Positions 24,142 to 31,795 of a stretch of 51,662 bases of DNA are shown one piece after another. Both the position numbers and the translations under genes were made by a program. Every line of letters begins with the position of its first letter. Within the stretch, counting starts at the first letter, position 1. The notes beneath the pieces are model-generated. The model did not search any database. It was not told the origin of the DNA and saw only the letters and a list, made by a program, of their open reading frames with translations. The stretch lies in contig NZ_JAULSI010000034.1 of assembly GCF_030711405.1 (NCBI RefSeq), positions 1 to 51,662 on the forward strand. The letters are read 5' to 3'. Source of the DNA: Massilia brevitalea (GTDB taxonomy: Bacteria; Pseudomonadota; Gammaproteobacteria; Burkholderiales; Burkholderiaceae_D).

Positions 24142-25236
24142 ATGAATAGCCAACGCAAGCACATTGCCCTCGCTGCCGCCCTGTGCGCCGGCCTCGCCCT
24201 GCTCCACCCCGCCGGCGCCCAGGACAGGCGCGGCGCCCACACCACCGAGAAGCGTACCGTACCGGCCTTCGACGCCATCGAACTGTCCGGACCATTCCGC
24301 GTGATCGTCAACGAGGGGCCGCCAGGCCTGGAACTGTCGGGCGATCCGGCGCGCCTGGCCGACATCGAGACCACGGTGCGCAACGGCAAGCTGGTCGTGC
24401 GGCAAAAGTCGCGCTGGACTATCCAGCTCAGCTTCGGCAAGAAGAACGAGGAAGTCGTGGTGCGCATCGGCGCCACCGGCCTGCGCAGCCTGGACACCAG
24501 CGGCAGCGGCGACGTCGAACTCGAGCGCGTTGCCGGCCCGCGCTTCACGCTGACTTCCAGCGGCCCGGGCGACGTCCATGCCCGCGGCGAAGTGCGCGAG
24601 CTGAGCGTTACCAGCAGCGGTAGCGGCGACCTCGATTTGCGCCGGCTGCGGGCGGACAAGCTGGAACTGGACATGTCCGGGCCCGGCGACGTGCAGGTGG
24701 CCGGCATCGGCAGGGAACTGGCGGCGCGCGTCAGCGGCTCGGGCGACCTCGAGGGCGAGGACTTGCGCCTGGAGCGGGCCGTGGCGCGCCTGAGCGGACC
24801 CGGCGATGTGAACCTGCGCGGCAGTGCGCGCGCGTTGCGGGTCGAGGTCAGGGGATCGGGCGACTTCGACGGTTGCCGGCTGGAGGCCGAGCGCGTGGAG
24901 TCGGTGCAGAACGGGCCTGGGGATGTTTGCGTGGCGGGCAACATTCGCCAGTTCGAGGGCGAGGTGCAGGGATCGGGCGACCTGGAAGCGCGTGGGCTGC
25001 AGGCGGGGCGCGCCGTGCTGCGCATGGGTGGGCCGGGGACGGCTACCCTGAGCGGCACTGCCGACGAGCTGCGTGCCGAGCTGAGCGGGTCGGGCAGCCT
25101 GGAGGGGCGGCGCTTGACGGTGCGGCAGAGCGATATCAGTGTGCATGGGCCGGGGAGTGCGAGGGTGAGTCAGGTGCGGGATGGGCGGGGTGAGGTGGTG
25201 GTGGTGGAGCGGAATGGGAGGAGGAATGGGGGGTGA
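24142..25236 (+). CDS. Exported DUF2807/GIN-domain protein with a regular two-rung repeat
   Basis: This 364-residue protein has a signal peptide at 1-26 (ending PAGAQ). A head region (about 38-115) with the GIN-like start FDAIELSGPFRVIV follows, and then a long solenoid from 121 to about 345. Twelve rungs begin with GSG or GPG in strict alternation at 121, 141, 160, 180, 199, 219, 238, 258, 277, 297, 316 and 336. Spacing alternates 20 and 19 residues, giving six units of 39. The fold is probably a beta-helix on the cell surface or in the periplasm. The ATG at 24142 follows AAAGGA; an earlier ATG at 24103 lacks a ribosome site. The function is unknown. Confidence 0.85.
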   Translation: MNSQRKHIALAAALCAGLALLHPAGAQDRRGAHTTEKRTVPAFDAIELSGPFRVIVNEGPPGLELSGDPARLADIETTVRNGKLVVRQKSRWTIQLSFGKKNEEVVVRIGATGLRSLDTSGSGDVELERVAGPRFTLTSSGPGDVHARGEVRELSVTSSGSGDLDLRRLRADKLELDMSGPGDVQVAGIGRELAARVSGSGDLEGEDLRLERAVARLSGPGDVNLRGSARALRVEVRGSGDFDGCRLEAERVESVQNGPGDVCVAGNIRQFEGEVQGSGDLEARGLQAGRAVLRMGGPGTATLSGTADELRAELSGSGSLEGRRLTVRQSDISVHGPGSARVSQVRDGRGEVVVVERNGRRNGG

Positions 25237-25281
25237 TGGGGCGTCGCAGCGGCGCCCGTCCGATGCGTGAAACGTGAATAA

Positions 25282-25470
25282 CGTAGGGTGGGCGCCCCGT
25301 GCCCACGCGTAAAGCGTGAGCGGTGTTAACGTTCTGATTGCGTCGCGTATGTGCATTTGGACGGCTAACTCTGCTCATCGTTCCGCGTGGGCACGGAGTG
25401 CCCACCCTACCATCGTTCCGCGTGGGCACGTTCGTCATTGATGCCGCAGGCATCAATGACCCCACCCACG
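25282..25470. repeat. Cluster of REP-like palindromes before the amino-sugar operon
   Basis: Two copies of the GTAGGGTGGGC..GCCCAC repeat face each other (25283-25309 and 25384-25410), and a third partial copy starts at 25415. The latter leads into a 12-bp perfect stem, GTCATTGATGCC (25434-25445) and GGCATCAATGAC (25449-25460), enclosed by CGTGGG and CCCACG. Related palindromes occur at 43187, 45160, 45195 and 51577. The cluster separates the GIN gene from the nag operon and may stop transcription. Confidence 0.7.
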
Positions 25471-25544
25471 GGTATCGAATTCGGAAGCGATACCAGTTTG
25501 CATACCAGTTCCCTGGAGAATTGAATACCAATTAAATACCTGTT
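25471..25544 (+). promoter_or_regulatory. Phased operator-like repeats upstream of the amino-sugar operon
   Basis: Four direct copies of ATACC-w-r-TT start at 25490, 25502, 25525 and 25536 (ATACCAGTT twice, ATACCAATT, ATACCTGTT). The intervals of 12, 23 and 11 bases keep them on one face of the helix. The first overlaps an inverted pair GGTATCG/CGATACC (25471-25477 and 25488-25494), and the last overlaps the -35 box. GGTAT cores occur in sites of GntR-type amino-sugar regulators, so that type of regulator is suggested. Confidence 0.55.
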
Positions 25545-25571
25545 GACAAGCCGAACCCGCCTCCCTATAGT
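25543..25571 (+). promoter_or_regulatory. Sigma-70 promoter of the amino-sugar operon
   Basis: TTGACA (25543-25548), a 17-base spacer and TATAGT (25566-25571) give a near-consensus promoter. The predicted start is about 25 bases before the kinase ATG at 25602. Operator-like repeats abut the -35 box. Confidence 0.85.
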
Positions 25572-25601
25572 GCCCTGACCTCCCCCGGCACTCTTATTCT
25601 C

Positions 25602-26492
25602 ATGATCGAATACCTCATCGGCGTCGATGGTGGCGGCACCGGCACCCGTGTTCGCCTGGCTTCCCTGGACGGCGTCGAGCTGGCCCAGGCCACGGCGGGG
25701 CCGTCGGCTTTGTCGCAAGGCATCGCCAAGGCCTGGACCACCATTCTTTCCGCCGTCGGCGAAGCCTGCGCGGCGGCCGACATCGGCGATCCGCCCCTCG
25801 CGGCGATGGGTATCGGTCTCGGGCTGGCGGGCGTACACAACAAGGAATGGGCGGCGCAATTTACCGCCGCGAATCCCGGCTTTGCCGCACTGGTGCTCGA
25901 TACCGATGGTTTCTCTACCCTGATGGGCGCCCACGGCGGCAAGCCCGGCGCCATCGTCGCCATCGGCACCGGCAGCGTCGGTGAAGCCCTGCTCGAGGAC
26001 GGCACCAAGGTCGAGGTCGGCGGCTGGGGCTTTCCGGCCGGCGACGAGGCCAGCGGCGCCTGGATGGGCCTGCGCGCCCTGAACCACATCGAACAAGTGC
26101 TCGACGGCCGCGTCGACGGCGGCGCCTTTGCGCGCGAGGTCATCGCGCATTGCGGCGGCACCCGCGACGCCGTGCAGATCTGGCTCGGGCGCGCCAACCA
26201 GACCGCCTATGCCAGCCTGGCACGCTTCGTGGTTGCCCATGGCGAGACCGACCCGGTGGCGCGCGCCATCCTCGAACACGCCGGGCGCGAAGTGGCCGGC
26301 ATCGCACGCGCCCTCGACACGGACGGTACGCTGCCGCTGTCGCTGTGCGGCGGCCTGGGCGAGGTCCTGCTGGCCTGGCTGCCCGAGGACACCCGCGCCC
26401 GCTGCACTCCGCCCGAAGGCGACTCGGCCAAAGGCGCGCTGCGCATGATCGCGTTGTACATAGAAGGCCATGGCGGAGGCGCACCCCAATGA
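25602..26492 (+). CDS. N-acetylglucosamine/glucosamine kinase, BadF/BcrA-ATPase type
   Basis: This 296-residue kinase belongs to the BadF/BadG/BcrA ATPase (ASKHA) fold. The phosphate-1 loop is GVDGGGTGTR (7-16), the phosphate-2 region is AIVAIGTGSVGE, and the adenosine motif is SLCGGLGEV. The GGWGFPAGDEASGAWMG segment is typical of the GlcNAc kinase-like branch. It most likely phosphorylates GlcNAc or GlcN to feed NagA or the deaminase. It is the first gene of the operon, behind a clear promoter, and overlaps nagA by four bases (ATGA). The exact sugar is inferred from the neighbours. Confidence 0.85.
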   Translation: MIEYLIGVDGGGTGTRVRLASLDGVELAQATAGPSALSQGIAKAWTTILSAVGEACAAADIGDPPLAAMGIGLGLAGVHNKEWAAQFTAANPGFAALVLDTDGFSTLMGAHGGKPGAIVAIGTGSVGEALLEDGTKVEVGGWGFPAGDEASGAWMGLRALNHIEQVLDGRVDGGAFAREVIAHCGGTRDAVQIWLGRANQTAYASLARFVVAHGETDPVARAILEHAGREVAGIARALDTDGTLPLSLCGGLGEVLLAWLPEDTRARCTPPEGDSAKGALRMIALYIEGHGGGAPQ

Positions 26493-27583
26493 AAGGCAAT
26501 ATCCTTACGCCAAACGGCTGGGTCCATGGCGAGCTGCGCCTTGATGAGACCGGCGCCACCATTGCCGCCATCGAGGGCAGCACGGCCGATCCGCAGGCCA
26601 ACGGCGACGACTACATCCTGCCCGGCTTCATCGACGTTCATGTGCATGGCGGCGCCGGGCGCGACATGATGGAAGGCGGCGACGCCCCGCACGTGATCGC
26701 CGCCCTGCACGCCAGGCACGGCACCACCAGCCTGCTGGCCACCACCATGACCGCGCCGCCCGAGGACATCGAGCGTGCCCTGGCCGCCATCGGCGCCGCT
26801 TGCAGGGAACGCGGCAAGGGCGAGGCGCGCATCCTGGGCGTGCACCTGGAAGGTCCGTACATCAATGCCGCCAAGCTCGGCGCCCAGCCGCCGTTTGCAA
26901 AGGAAGCCTCGCTGGCCGAGGTCGAAGCCTATGGCCGCCAGGCGCCAATGCGCCTGATCACGGTGGCGCCGGAAATCCATGGCCACCTGGAACTGGTGCG
27001 CCTGCTGGCCGACCAGGGCATCCGCGTCCAGATCGGCCACACCAGCGGCTCGTATGAAGACGGCGTGGCCGCGCTGGAACACGGCGCCGCCGGATTTACC
27101 CATTTGTTCAACGCCATGCCCGGCCTGCACCACCGCGAACCCGGCATGGTCGGCGCCGCCCTGGCGCATGCGCAATATGCCGAGATCATTCCCGATCTGC
27201 TGCACGTGCATCCGGGCGCGATCAAGGTGGCGCTGCGCGCCATCCCGCACCTGTTCTGCGTCACCGATTCCACGGCCGCCGCCGGCATGCCCGACGGCGA
27301 ATACATGCTGGGGCGCCAGGTCGTGCACAAGTGCATGGGCGGCGTGCGCCTGGCCGACGGCACCCTGGCCGGCTCCACGCTCACCATGGACGGGGCCCTG
27401 CGCAACCTGGTGCAGATCGGCCTGCCGCTGGCCGAGGCCTCGCGCCGCGTGTCGACGAATGCCGCCGATTACCTCGGCGAAACGCAGCGCGGGCGCCTGG
27501 CGCCGGGCTGCCATGCCGACTTCGTCGTGCTGGGCCGCGACCTGCACATCAAAGCCGTTTATATCGAAGGAGAACCAGTATGA
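26489..27583 (+). CDS. nagA: N-acetylglucosamine-6-phosphate deacetylase NagA
   Basis: This 364-residue enzyme of the amidohydrolase superfamily removes acetate from GlcNAc-6-phosphate. The metal and catalytic residues are visible: His51 and His53 in FIDVHVHGG, Glu121 in VHLEGPYIN, His184 in IGHTSG, His205 in FTHLFNAM, and Asp273-like position Asp260 in VTDSTAAAG. The length is typical. The ATG at 26489 lies in the kinase stop (ATGA), and its own stop overlaps the next start (ATGA), so three genes are tightly coupled. Confidence 0.95.
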   Translation: MKGNILTPNGWVHGELRLDETGATIAAIEGSTADPQANGDDYILPGFIDVHVHGGAGRDMMEGGDAPHVIAALHARHGTTSLLATTMTAPPEDIERALAAIGAACRERGKGEARILGVHLEGPYINAAKLGAQPPFAKEASLAEVEAYGRQAPMRLITVAPEIHGHLELVRLLADQGIRVQIGHTSGSYEDGVAALEHGAAGFTHLFNAMPGLHHREPGMVGAALAHAQYAEIIPDLLHVHPGAIKVALRAIPHLFCVTDSTAAAGMPDGEYMLGRQVVHKCMGGVRLADGTLAGSTLTMDGALRNLVQIGLPLAEASRRVSTNAADYLGETQRGRLAPGCHADFVVLGRDLHIKAVYIEGEPV

Positions 27584-28608
27584 CCACGACCTCGTTGATG
27601 CTGCAGGAAGCCCTGTCTGCCGGGGATTGCGTTGCCCTGCAGCTGAGCCAGGACGTGGAGCGCTACGCCGAACTCGGCCGCACGCTGCGTTCGACCAGTT
27701 TCCACAGCGCCGTGACGGTGGCGCGCGGCAGTTCCGATCACGCGTCGAATTATGTCGCCTACCTGATCATGTCGCGCCTCGGCCGCCTGGTGACCTCGCT
27801 GCCGATGTCGCTGGTCACCCTGTACAAATCGCCGCTGGCGACGCGCGACACGCTCGCCATCGCCATCTCGCAGTCGGGGCAGAGCCCGGACGTGGTCGAG
27901 CCGATCCAGTACTTCCGCGGCGGCGGCGCCACCACCGTGGCCCTGGTCAACGATGCCGAATCGCCGCTGGCGCAGAGCGCCGCCTGGAGCATGCCCCTGC
28001 ACGCCGGCAAGGAACACAGCGTGGCCGCCACCAAGAGTTTCATCACCAGCCTGGTGGCCGGCGCGCGCCTGGTGGCCGAGTGGCAGGACGATGACGAGCT
28101 GCGCGCCGGCCTGGCCGCCCTGCCCGACGACTTGCGCAAGGCCAGCCAGGCCGACTGGTCGGCCGCCTTCGAGGTGCTGGCCCCGGCGCGCAACATCATG
28201 GTGGTCGGTCGCGGCATCAGCTTCCCGATTGCCCTGGAAGCGGCCCTGAAATTCAAGGAAACCTCCGCCCTGCAGGCCGAAGCCTTTTCCGGCGCCGAGA
28301 TCAAGCACGGTCCGATGGCGCTGATCGAGGAAGGCTATCCGCTGCTGATCTTCGCCACCCGCGGCCCGGCCCAGGCCGGCCTGCTGGCCCTGGCAAGCGA
28401 GATGCGCGGCCGCGGTGCGCGCGTGCTGCTGGCCGCGCCGGAAGACGTGGCCGAACGCGACCTGACCCTGCCGGTGGCAGCCACCCCGGACCTCGACCCG
28501 ATCGTCGCGATCCAGGCCTTTTATGTGATGGCGGCCCAGCTGTCGAAGGCACGCGGCCTCGACCCCGACCGCCCGCGCCACCTGAGCAAAGTCACCAGGA
28601 CCAACTGA
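27580..28608 (+). CDS. SIS-domain sugar isomerase/deaminase (NagB-II-like)
   Basis: This 342-residue protein has two SIS domains (about 30-170 and 195-330), like the isomerase half of GlmS but without the glutaminase domain. ARGSSDHASNYVAYL and ISQSGQSPDVVEPI mark the first domain's sugar-phosphate loops; EAFSGAEIKHGPMALIEEG is the conserved second-domain segment. In amino-sugar operons such proteins act as a glucosamine-6-phosphate deaminase (NagB-II), making fructose-6-phosphate and ammonia. No classic NagB is seen, which supports that role. It is coupled to nagA by ATGA and the GH3 gene starts four bases after its stop. Confidence 0.87.
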   Translation: MTTTSLMLQEALSAGDCVALQLSQDVERYAELGRTLRSTSFHSAVTVARGSSDHASNYVAYLIMSRLGRLVTSLPMSLVTLYKSPLATRDTLAIAISQSGQSPDVVEPIQYFRGGGATTVALVNDAESPLAQSAAWSMPLHAGKEHSVAATKSFITSLVAGARLVAEWQDDDELRAGLAALPDDLRKASQADWSAAFEVLAPARNIMVVGRGISFPIALEAALKFKETSALQAEAFSGAEIKHGPMALIEEGYPLLIFATRGPAQAGLLALASEMRGRGARVLLAAPEDVAERDLTLPVAATPDLDPIVAIQAFYVMAAQLSKARGLDPDRPRHLSKVTRTN

Positions 28609-28612
28609 GCCG

Positions 28613-30124
28613 ATGAAGCAGACCATGGACGACTTGAGGAACATCGCTGGCCAGTTGATCATGGTGCGCCTGTTCGGCACCGAACTGGACGACGACACGG
28701 CCGCCTTCCTGCGCCAGAACGCCATCCGCGGCGCCTGCCTGTTCCGCCAGAACATGCTCGATGCCGCGCAATTGACCGGCTTTACCGGCGCCCTGCGCGA
28801 CACGATGGGCGAACAGGCCCTGATCGCGCTCGACCAGGAAGGCGGCGCCGTGGTGCGCTCGACCTGGGTGCCGGCCCCGCCCTCGGCGATGGCGCTGGGC
28901 GCGGCGAACGATCCGGAACTGGCGTTCGAGGTCGGCGCGGCGGTGGCGCGCGCGGTGCGCGGGCTCGGCTTCAACTGGAACTTCGCCCCGGTACTGGACC
29001 TGAACAACAACCCGCACAACCCGGTGATCGCCGAGCGTTCCTTCGGCGCCGACCCGGAAACCGCCACCCGCATCGCCCTGGCCTGGATGGCCGGCAGCGA
29101 AAGCGAAGGCGTGGCCTGCTGCGTCAAGCACTTCCCCGGCCACGGCGACACCCACGTCGATTCGCACCGGGCGCTGCCCACCGTCGACAAGCCGCTGGCG
29201 GAACTGGAACGCTTCGAGTTCGCACCGTTCCGGATGGCAGCGGGAGGTACAACGCCGGCGCCGGCCATGATGACCGCCCACATCGTCTACCCCGCGCTCG
29301 ACCCCGAGTACCCGGCTACGATGTCGCACACCATCCTTACCGGCATCCTGCGCGAACAGTGGGATTACCAGGGTGTGGTGATCACCGACGGCATGGACAT
29401 GCACGCGATCGCCCACCGCTACGGCGCCGGCCAGGCCGCCGTGCGCGCCCTGGTGGCGGGCGCCGACATGGTGATGGCGATCGGTTCGCGCGTGACCCAG
29501 GAAGAAACGGTGGCGGCGATTGCTGCGGCCATCGGATCCGGTGAATTGCCGATGGCACAGGTCGAGCAGAAACTGGCGCGCTTGGCTGCGCTGGCAGCGG
29601 GGCACCCGGCCGGCACAGCCGACGCTGTCGCGTTCCAGGACACCGACAGCGCCGACCGCGCCCTGATGGCGCGCGCCTGGCAGCGCGGCCTGAGCGCGCG
29701 CGGCGCGGTGCGCCGTCCCGCGCCCGGCAGCAAGATCCGCCTGGTGGCGCGCCAGGATGTGGTCAGCGACGGCGTGTCCGAAGCCGGCGTGCCGGCGGCC
29801 ACGCTGGCCGCTTCGCTCGGGCAATTGTTCGAGGTCGAGCTGGTCACCTTCGCCGACGCCGAAGCCTTCGACTGGAACGCCCTGCCCCAGGATGGCCGTT
29901 TCACGATCCTGGCCTCGACCTCGCGCCGCCGCTATGGCCCGCACGCGCGCGACACCTGGCGCCCCGATTTGCACCTGGCCCTGTGGAATCCCTACCAGGC
30001 GCTCGACTTCGCGGCCCCGGCCCTGATGACCTACGGCTTCGCGGCCCCGGCGCTGGACGCCGTGAATGCCTGGCTGGCCGGCAGCATCGAGGCCGAAGGA
30101 CATTGCCCGGTGCCCGGTTTTTGA
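28613..30124 (+). CDS. Glycoside hydrolase family 3 beta-N-acetylhexosaminidase (NagZ-like, long form)
   Basis: This 503-residue GH3 enzyme has a TIM barrel (about 1-335) with VKHFPGHGDTHVDSH at 171-185, the NagZ-type loop with the Asp183/His185 catalytic dyad. The nucleophile is Asp259 in VVITDGMDM. The extra C-terminal domain (about 345-503) makes it longer than the compact NagZ of enterics (near 340 residues) and resembles the two-domain forms of Bacillus. It has no signal peptide, so it should act in the cytoplasm on imported GlcNAc-containing oligomers such as muropeptides. It is the last gene of the kinase-nagA-deaminase operon. Confidence 0.9.
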   Translation: MKQTMDDLRNIAGQLIMVRLFGTELDDDTAAFLRQNAIRGACLFRQNMLDAAQLTGFTGALRDTMGEQALIALDQEGGAVVRSTWVPAPPSAMALGAANDPELAFEVGAAVARAVRGLGFNWNFAPVLDLNNNPHNPVIAERSFGADPETATRIALAWMAGSESEGVACCVKHFPGHGDTHVDSHRALPTVDKPLAELERFEFAPFRMAAGGTTPAPAMMTAHIVYPALDPEYPATMSHTILTGILREQWDYQGVVITDGMDMHAIAHRYGAGQAAVRALVAGADMVMAIGSRVTQEETVAAIAAAIGSGELPMAQVEQKLARLAALAAGHPAGTADAVAFQDTDSADRALMARAWQRGLSARGAVRRPAPGSKIRLVARQDVVSDGVSEAGVPAATLAASLGQLFEVELVTFADAEAFDWNALPQDGRFTILASTSRRRYGPHARDTWRPDLHLALWNPYQALDFAAPALMTYGFAAPALDAVNAWLAGSIEAEGHCPVPGF

Positions 30125-30175
30125 CAGCTGGATGTTGCCGCGATCTACTCGCAGTAACGCAATGTAACCGCTCCC

Positions 30176-30196
30176 CCGCAGGGCCGCACCCTGCGG
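30176..30196 (+). terminator. Hairpin after the amino-sugar operon
   Basis: CCGCAGGG (30176-30183) and CCCTGCGG (30189-30196) form a perfect 8-bp stem with a 5-base loop, about 50 bases after the GH3 stop. A further GCCGCAGGG follows at 30205. There is no T-run, so it is a weak terminator candidate. Confidence 0.4.
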
Positions 30197-30315
30197 CACA
30201 ATAGCGCCGCAGGGTCCCGGCCCGTTTTATGGGACAATGCGCGTTTGCTCAAGCTTGGCAAAAACGCCACCTTGCCGCGGCTTATTTAACGTTCATCTTT
30301 TTAGAAGGATCATTC

Positions 30316-31638
30316 ATGTCCCATTTCCGCCTCGCTCGCCTCTGCCTGCTGCTGGCTGCCGTCGGCCTGAACACCGCGCCTGCCCTGATGACGAGCGCCC
30401 ACGCCCAGAAAGCCGACGCCCCTGCGGCGGCTGCGGCCAACACGGTGCGCCCGGAACTGTACAAGCTGATCGATTCGGCCCAGGTCCAGCAACTGGTGGC
30501 CGCCAAGAACGTCACCGAGCTGCAGAACCGCGTTACCCAGGCCGAAGCGCTCCCGAACCGGACGCCTTACGAAAACTACGCCATCAGCCGCGTCAAGATG
30601 GTGACCGCCTCGGTCTCCGGCAACAATGCCGCCCTGGCCACTGCCATCGAGGAAGTCCTGAACTCCGGCTTCGAGCCAAAGGAGTCGCAGTCCAAGCTGG
30701 TGCTGGCCGTTGCCGACATCCGCTACAAGGAACAGAACTACCCTGCCGCCGTCGAGCAGCTCAAGCGCTATGAAACGATGGGCGGCGACATGACGACCGC
30801 GCGTCCGCTGCTGGTGCGCGCCATGTACCTGGGCAAGGACTATACCGGCGCCAAGACCCAGCTGCTGCAGACCATCGCCGACAACGAAAAGGCCGGCAAG
30901 ACCCCGACCCAGGAAGACCTGAAGCTGCTGATCAGCGCCGCTCATGAGTCGAAGGACACCGCCGCCTACAATACCGCGGTCGAGAAGATGGTGGCCTTCT
31001 ATCCGACCGACGAGTACTGGAGCGAACTGATTCGCGTAGGCGTGATCAAGAAGCCGGGCTTCAGCCAGGATAACTTCATGACCGTGCTGCGCCTCGAGTT
31101 CGCCGCCATGAAGACCCTGCGCGAGGAAGACTACGTCGACCTGGCCGAGACCGCCCTGCGCGACGGCTTCCCGACCGAAGCCAAGAACGTGATGGACGCA
31201 GGTTATTCTGCCGGCGTGCTGGGCAAGGGCGCCAACGCCAAGGCCCACGGCCAGTTGCGCGACCGCGCCAACAAGGGCGCCGCCGACGATGCCAAGAACA
31301 TCGCTTCCGGCGAAGCCTCGGCCGCCAAGGCCAAGACCGGCGCCGGCCTGGTCAACCTGGGCTGGGCCTACAGCACCATGGGCCAGCACGACAAGGCAAT
31401 CGGCTTCATCCAGCAAGGCATCGCCAAGGGCGGCCTGAAGCAGCCCGACGAAGCCAGGCTGCGCCTGGGCGCGGCGCAAGCCAAGGCCGGCCGCAAGGAC
31501 GAAGCGATCAAGACCTTCGAAAGCGTGAAGGCCGGCGGCGGACTGTCGGATGCCGCGCGCATCTGGACCATGCTGCTGAAGCAGCCTGCCGGCGCGGGCG
31601 CGCAGGCAACTGCTGCGGCGGCGCCAGCCGGCCAGTAA
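30316..31638 (+). CDS. Exported tetratricopeptide-repeat protein
   Basis: This 440-residue protein begins at the ATG at 30316, which has GAAGGA upstream and starts a signal peptide (about 1-30, ending SAHAQ). An earlier in-frame ATG at 30229 would bury the signal. The mature protein is alpha-helical, with TPR-like repeats. The clearest is at about 360-405 (GAGLVNLGWAYSTMGQHDKA and then GGLKQPDEARLRLGAAQAKAG). TPR proteins of this sort serve as periplasmic scaffolds, often in envelope or secretion complexes. The partners are unknown. It stands alone and ends in a good terminator. Confidence 0.8.
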   Translation: MSHFRLARLCLLLAAVGLNTAPALMTSAHAQKADAPAAAAANTVRPELYKLIDSAQVQQLVAAKNVTELQNRVTQAEALPNRTPYENYAISRVKMVTASVSGNNAALATAIEEVLNSGFEPKESQSKLVLAVADIRYKEQNYPAAVEQLKRYETMGGDMTTARPLLVRAMYLGKDYTGAKTQLLQTIADNEKAGKTPTQEDLKLLISAAHESKDTAAYNTAVEKMVAFYPTDEYWSELIRVGVIKKPGFSQDNFMTVLRLEFAAMKTLREEDYVDLAETALRDGFPTEAKNVMDAGYSAGVLGKGANAKAHGQLRDRANKGAADDAKNIASGEASAAKAKTGAGLVNLGWAYSTMGQHDKAIGFIQQGIAKGGLKQPDEARLRLGAAQAKAGRKDEAIKTFESVKAGGGLSDAARIWTMLLKQPAGAGAQATAAAAPAGQ

Positions 31639-31672
31639 AAAGCATCGGCCGCCTGCCCTTTCCCGGGCAAGC

Positions 31673-31710
31673 AAAAAGCGGGGGCGCGCAAGCGTACCCT
31701 GCTTTTTTTA
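31673..31710 (+). terminator. Rho-independent terminator after the TPR protein gene
   Basis: AAAAAGC (31673-31679) pairs with GCTTTTT (31701-31707), and inner GGG pairs with CCC, followed by a run of seven T. A smaller TGCCC/GGGCA hairpin lies just before it (31654-31669). Confidence 0.8.
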
Positions 31711-31795
31711 CATCCTGCATGCCCGCCTCGGTGCGCCAACGAACATCCGCATCGCCTTGCCCCTTCGATAATGGACGCCTGATCAAGGAGGCGGC

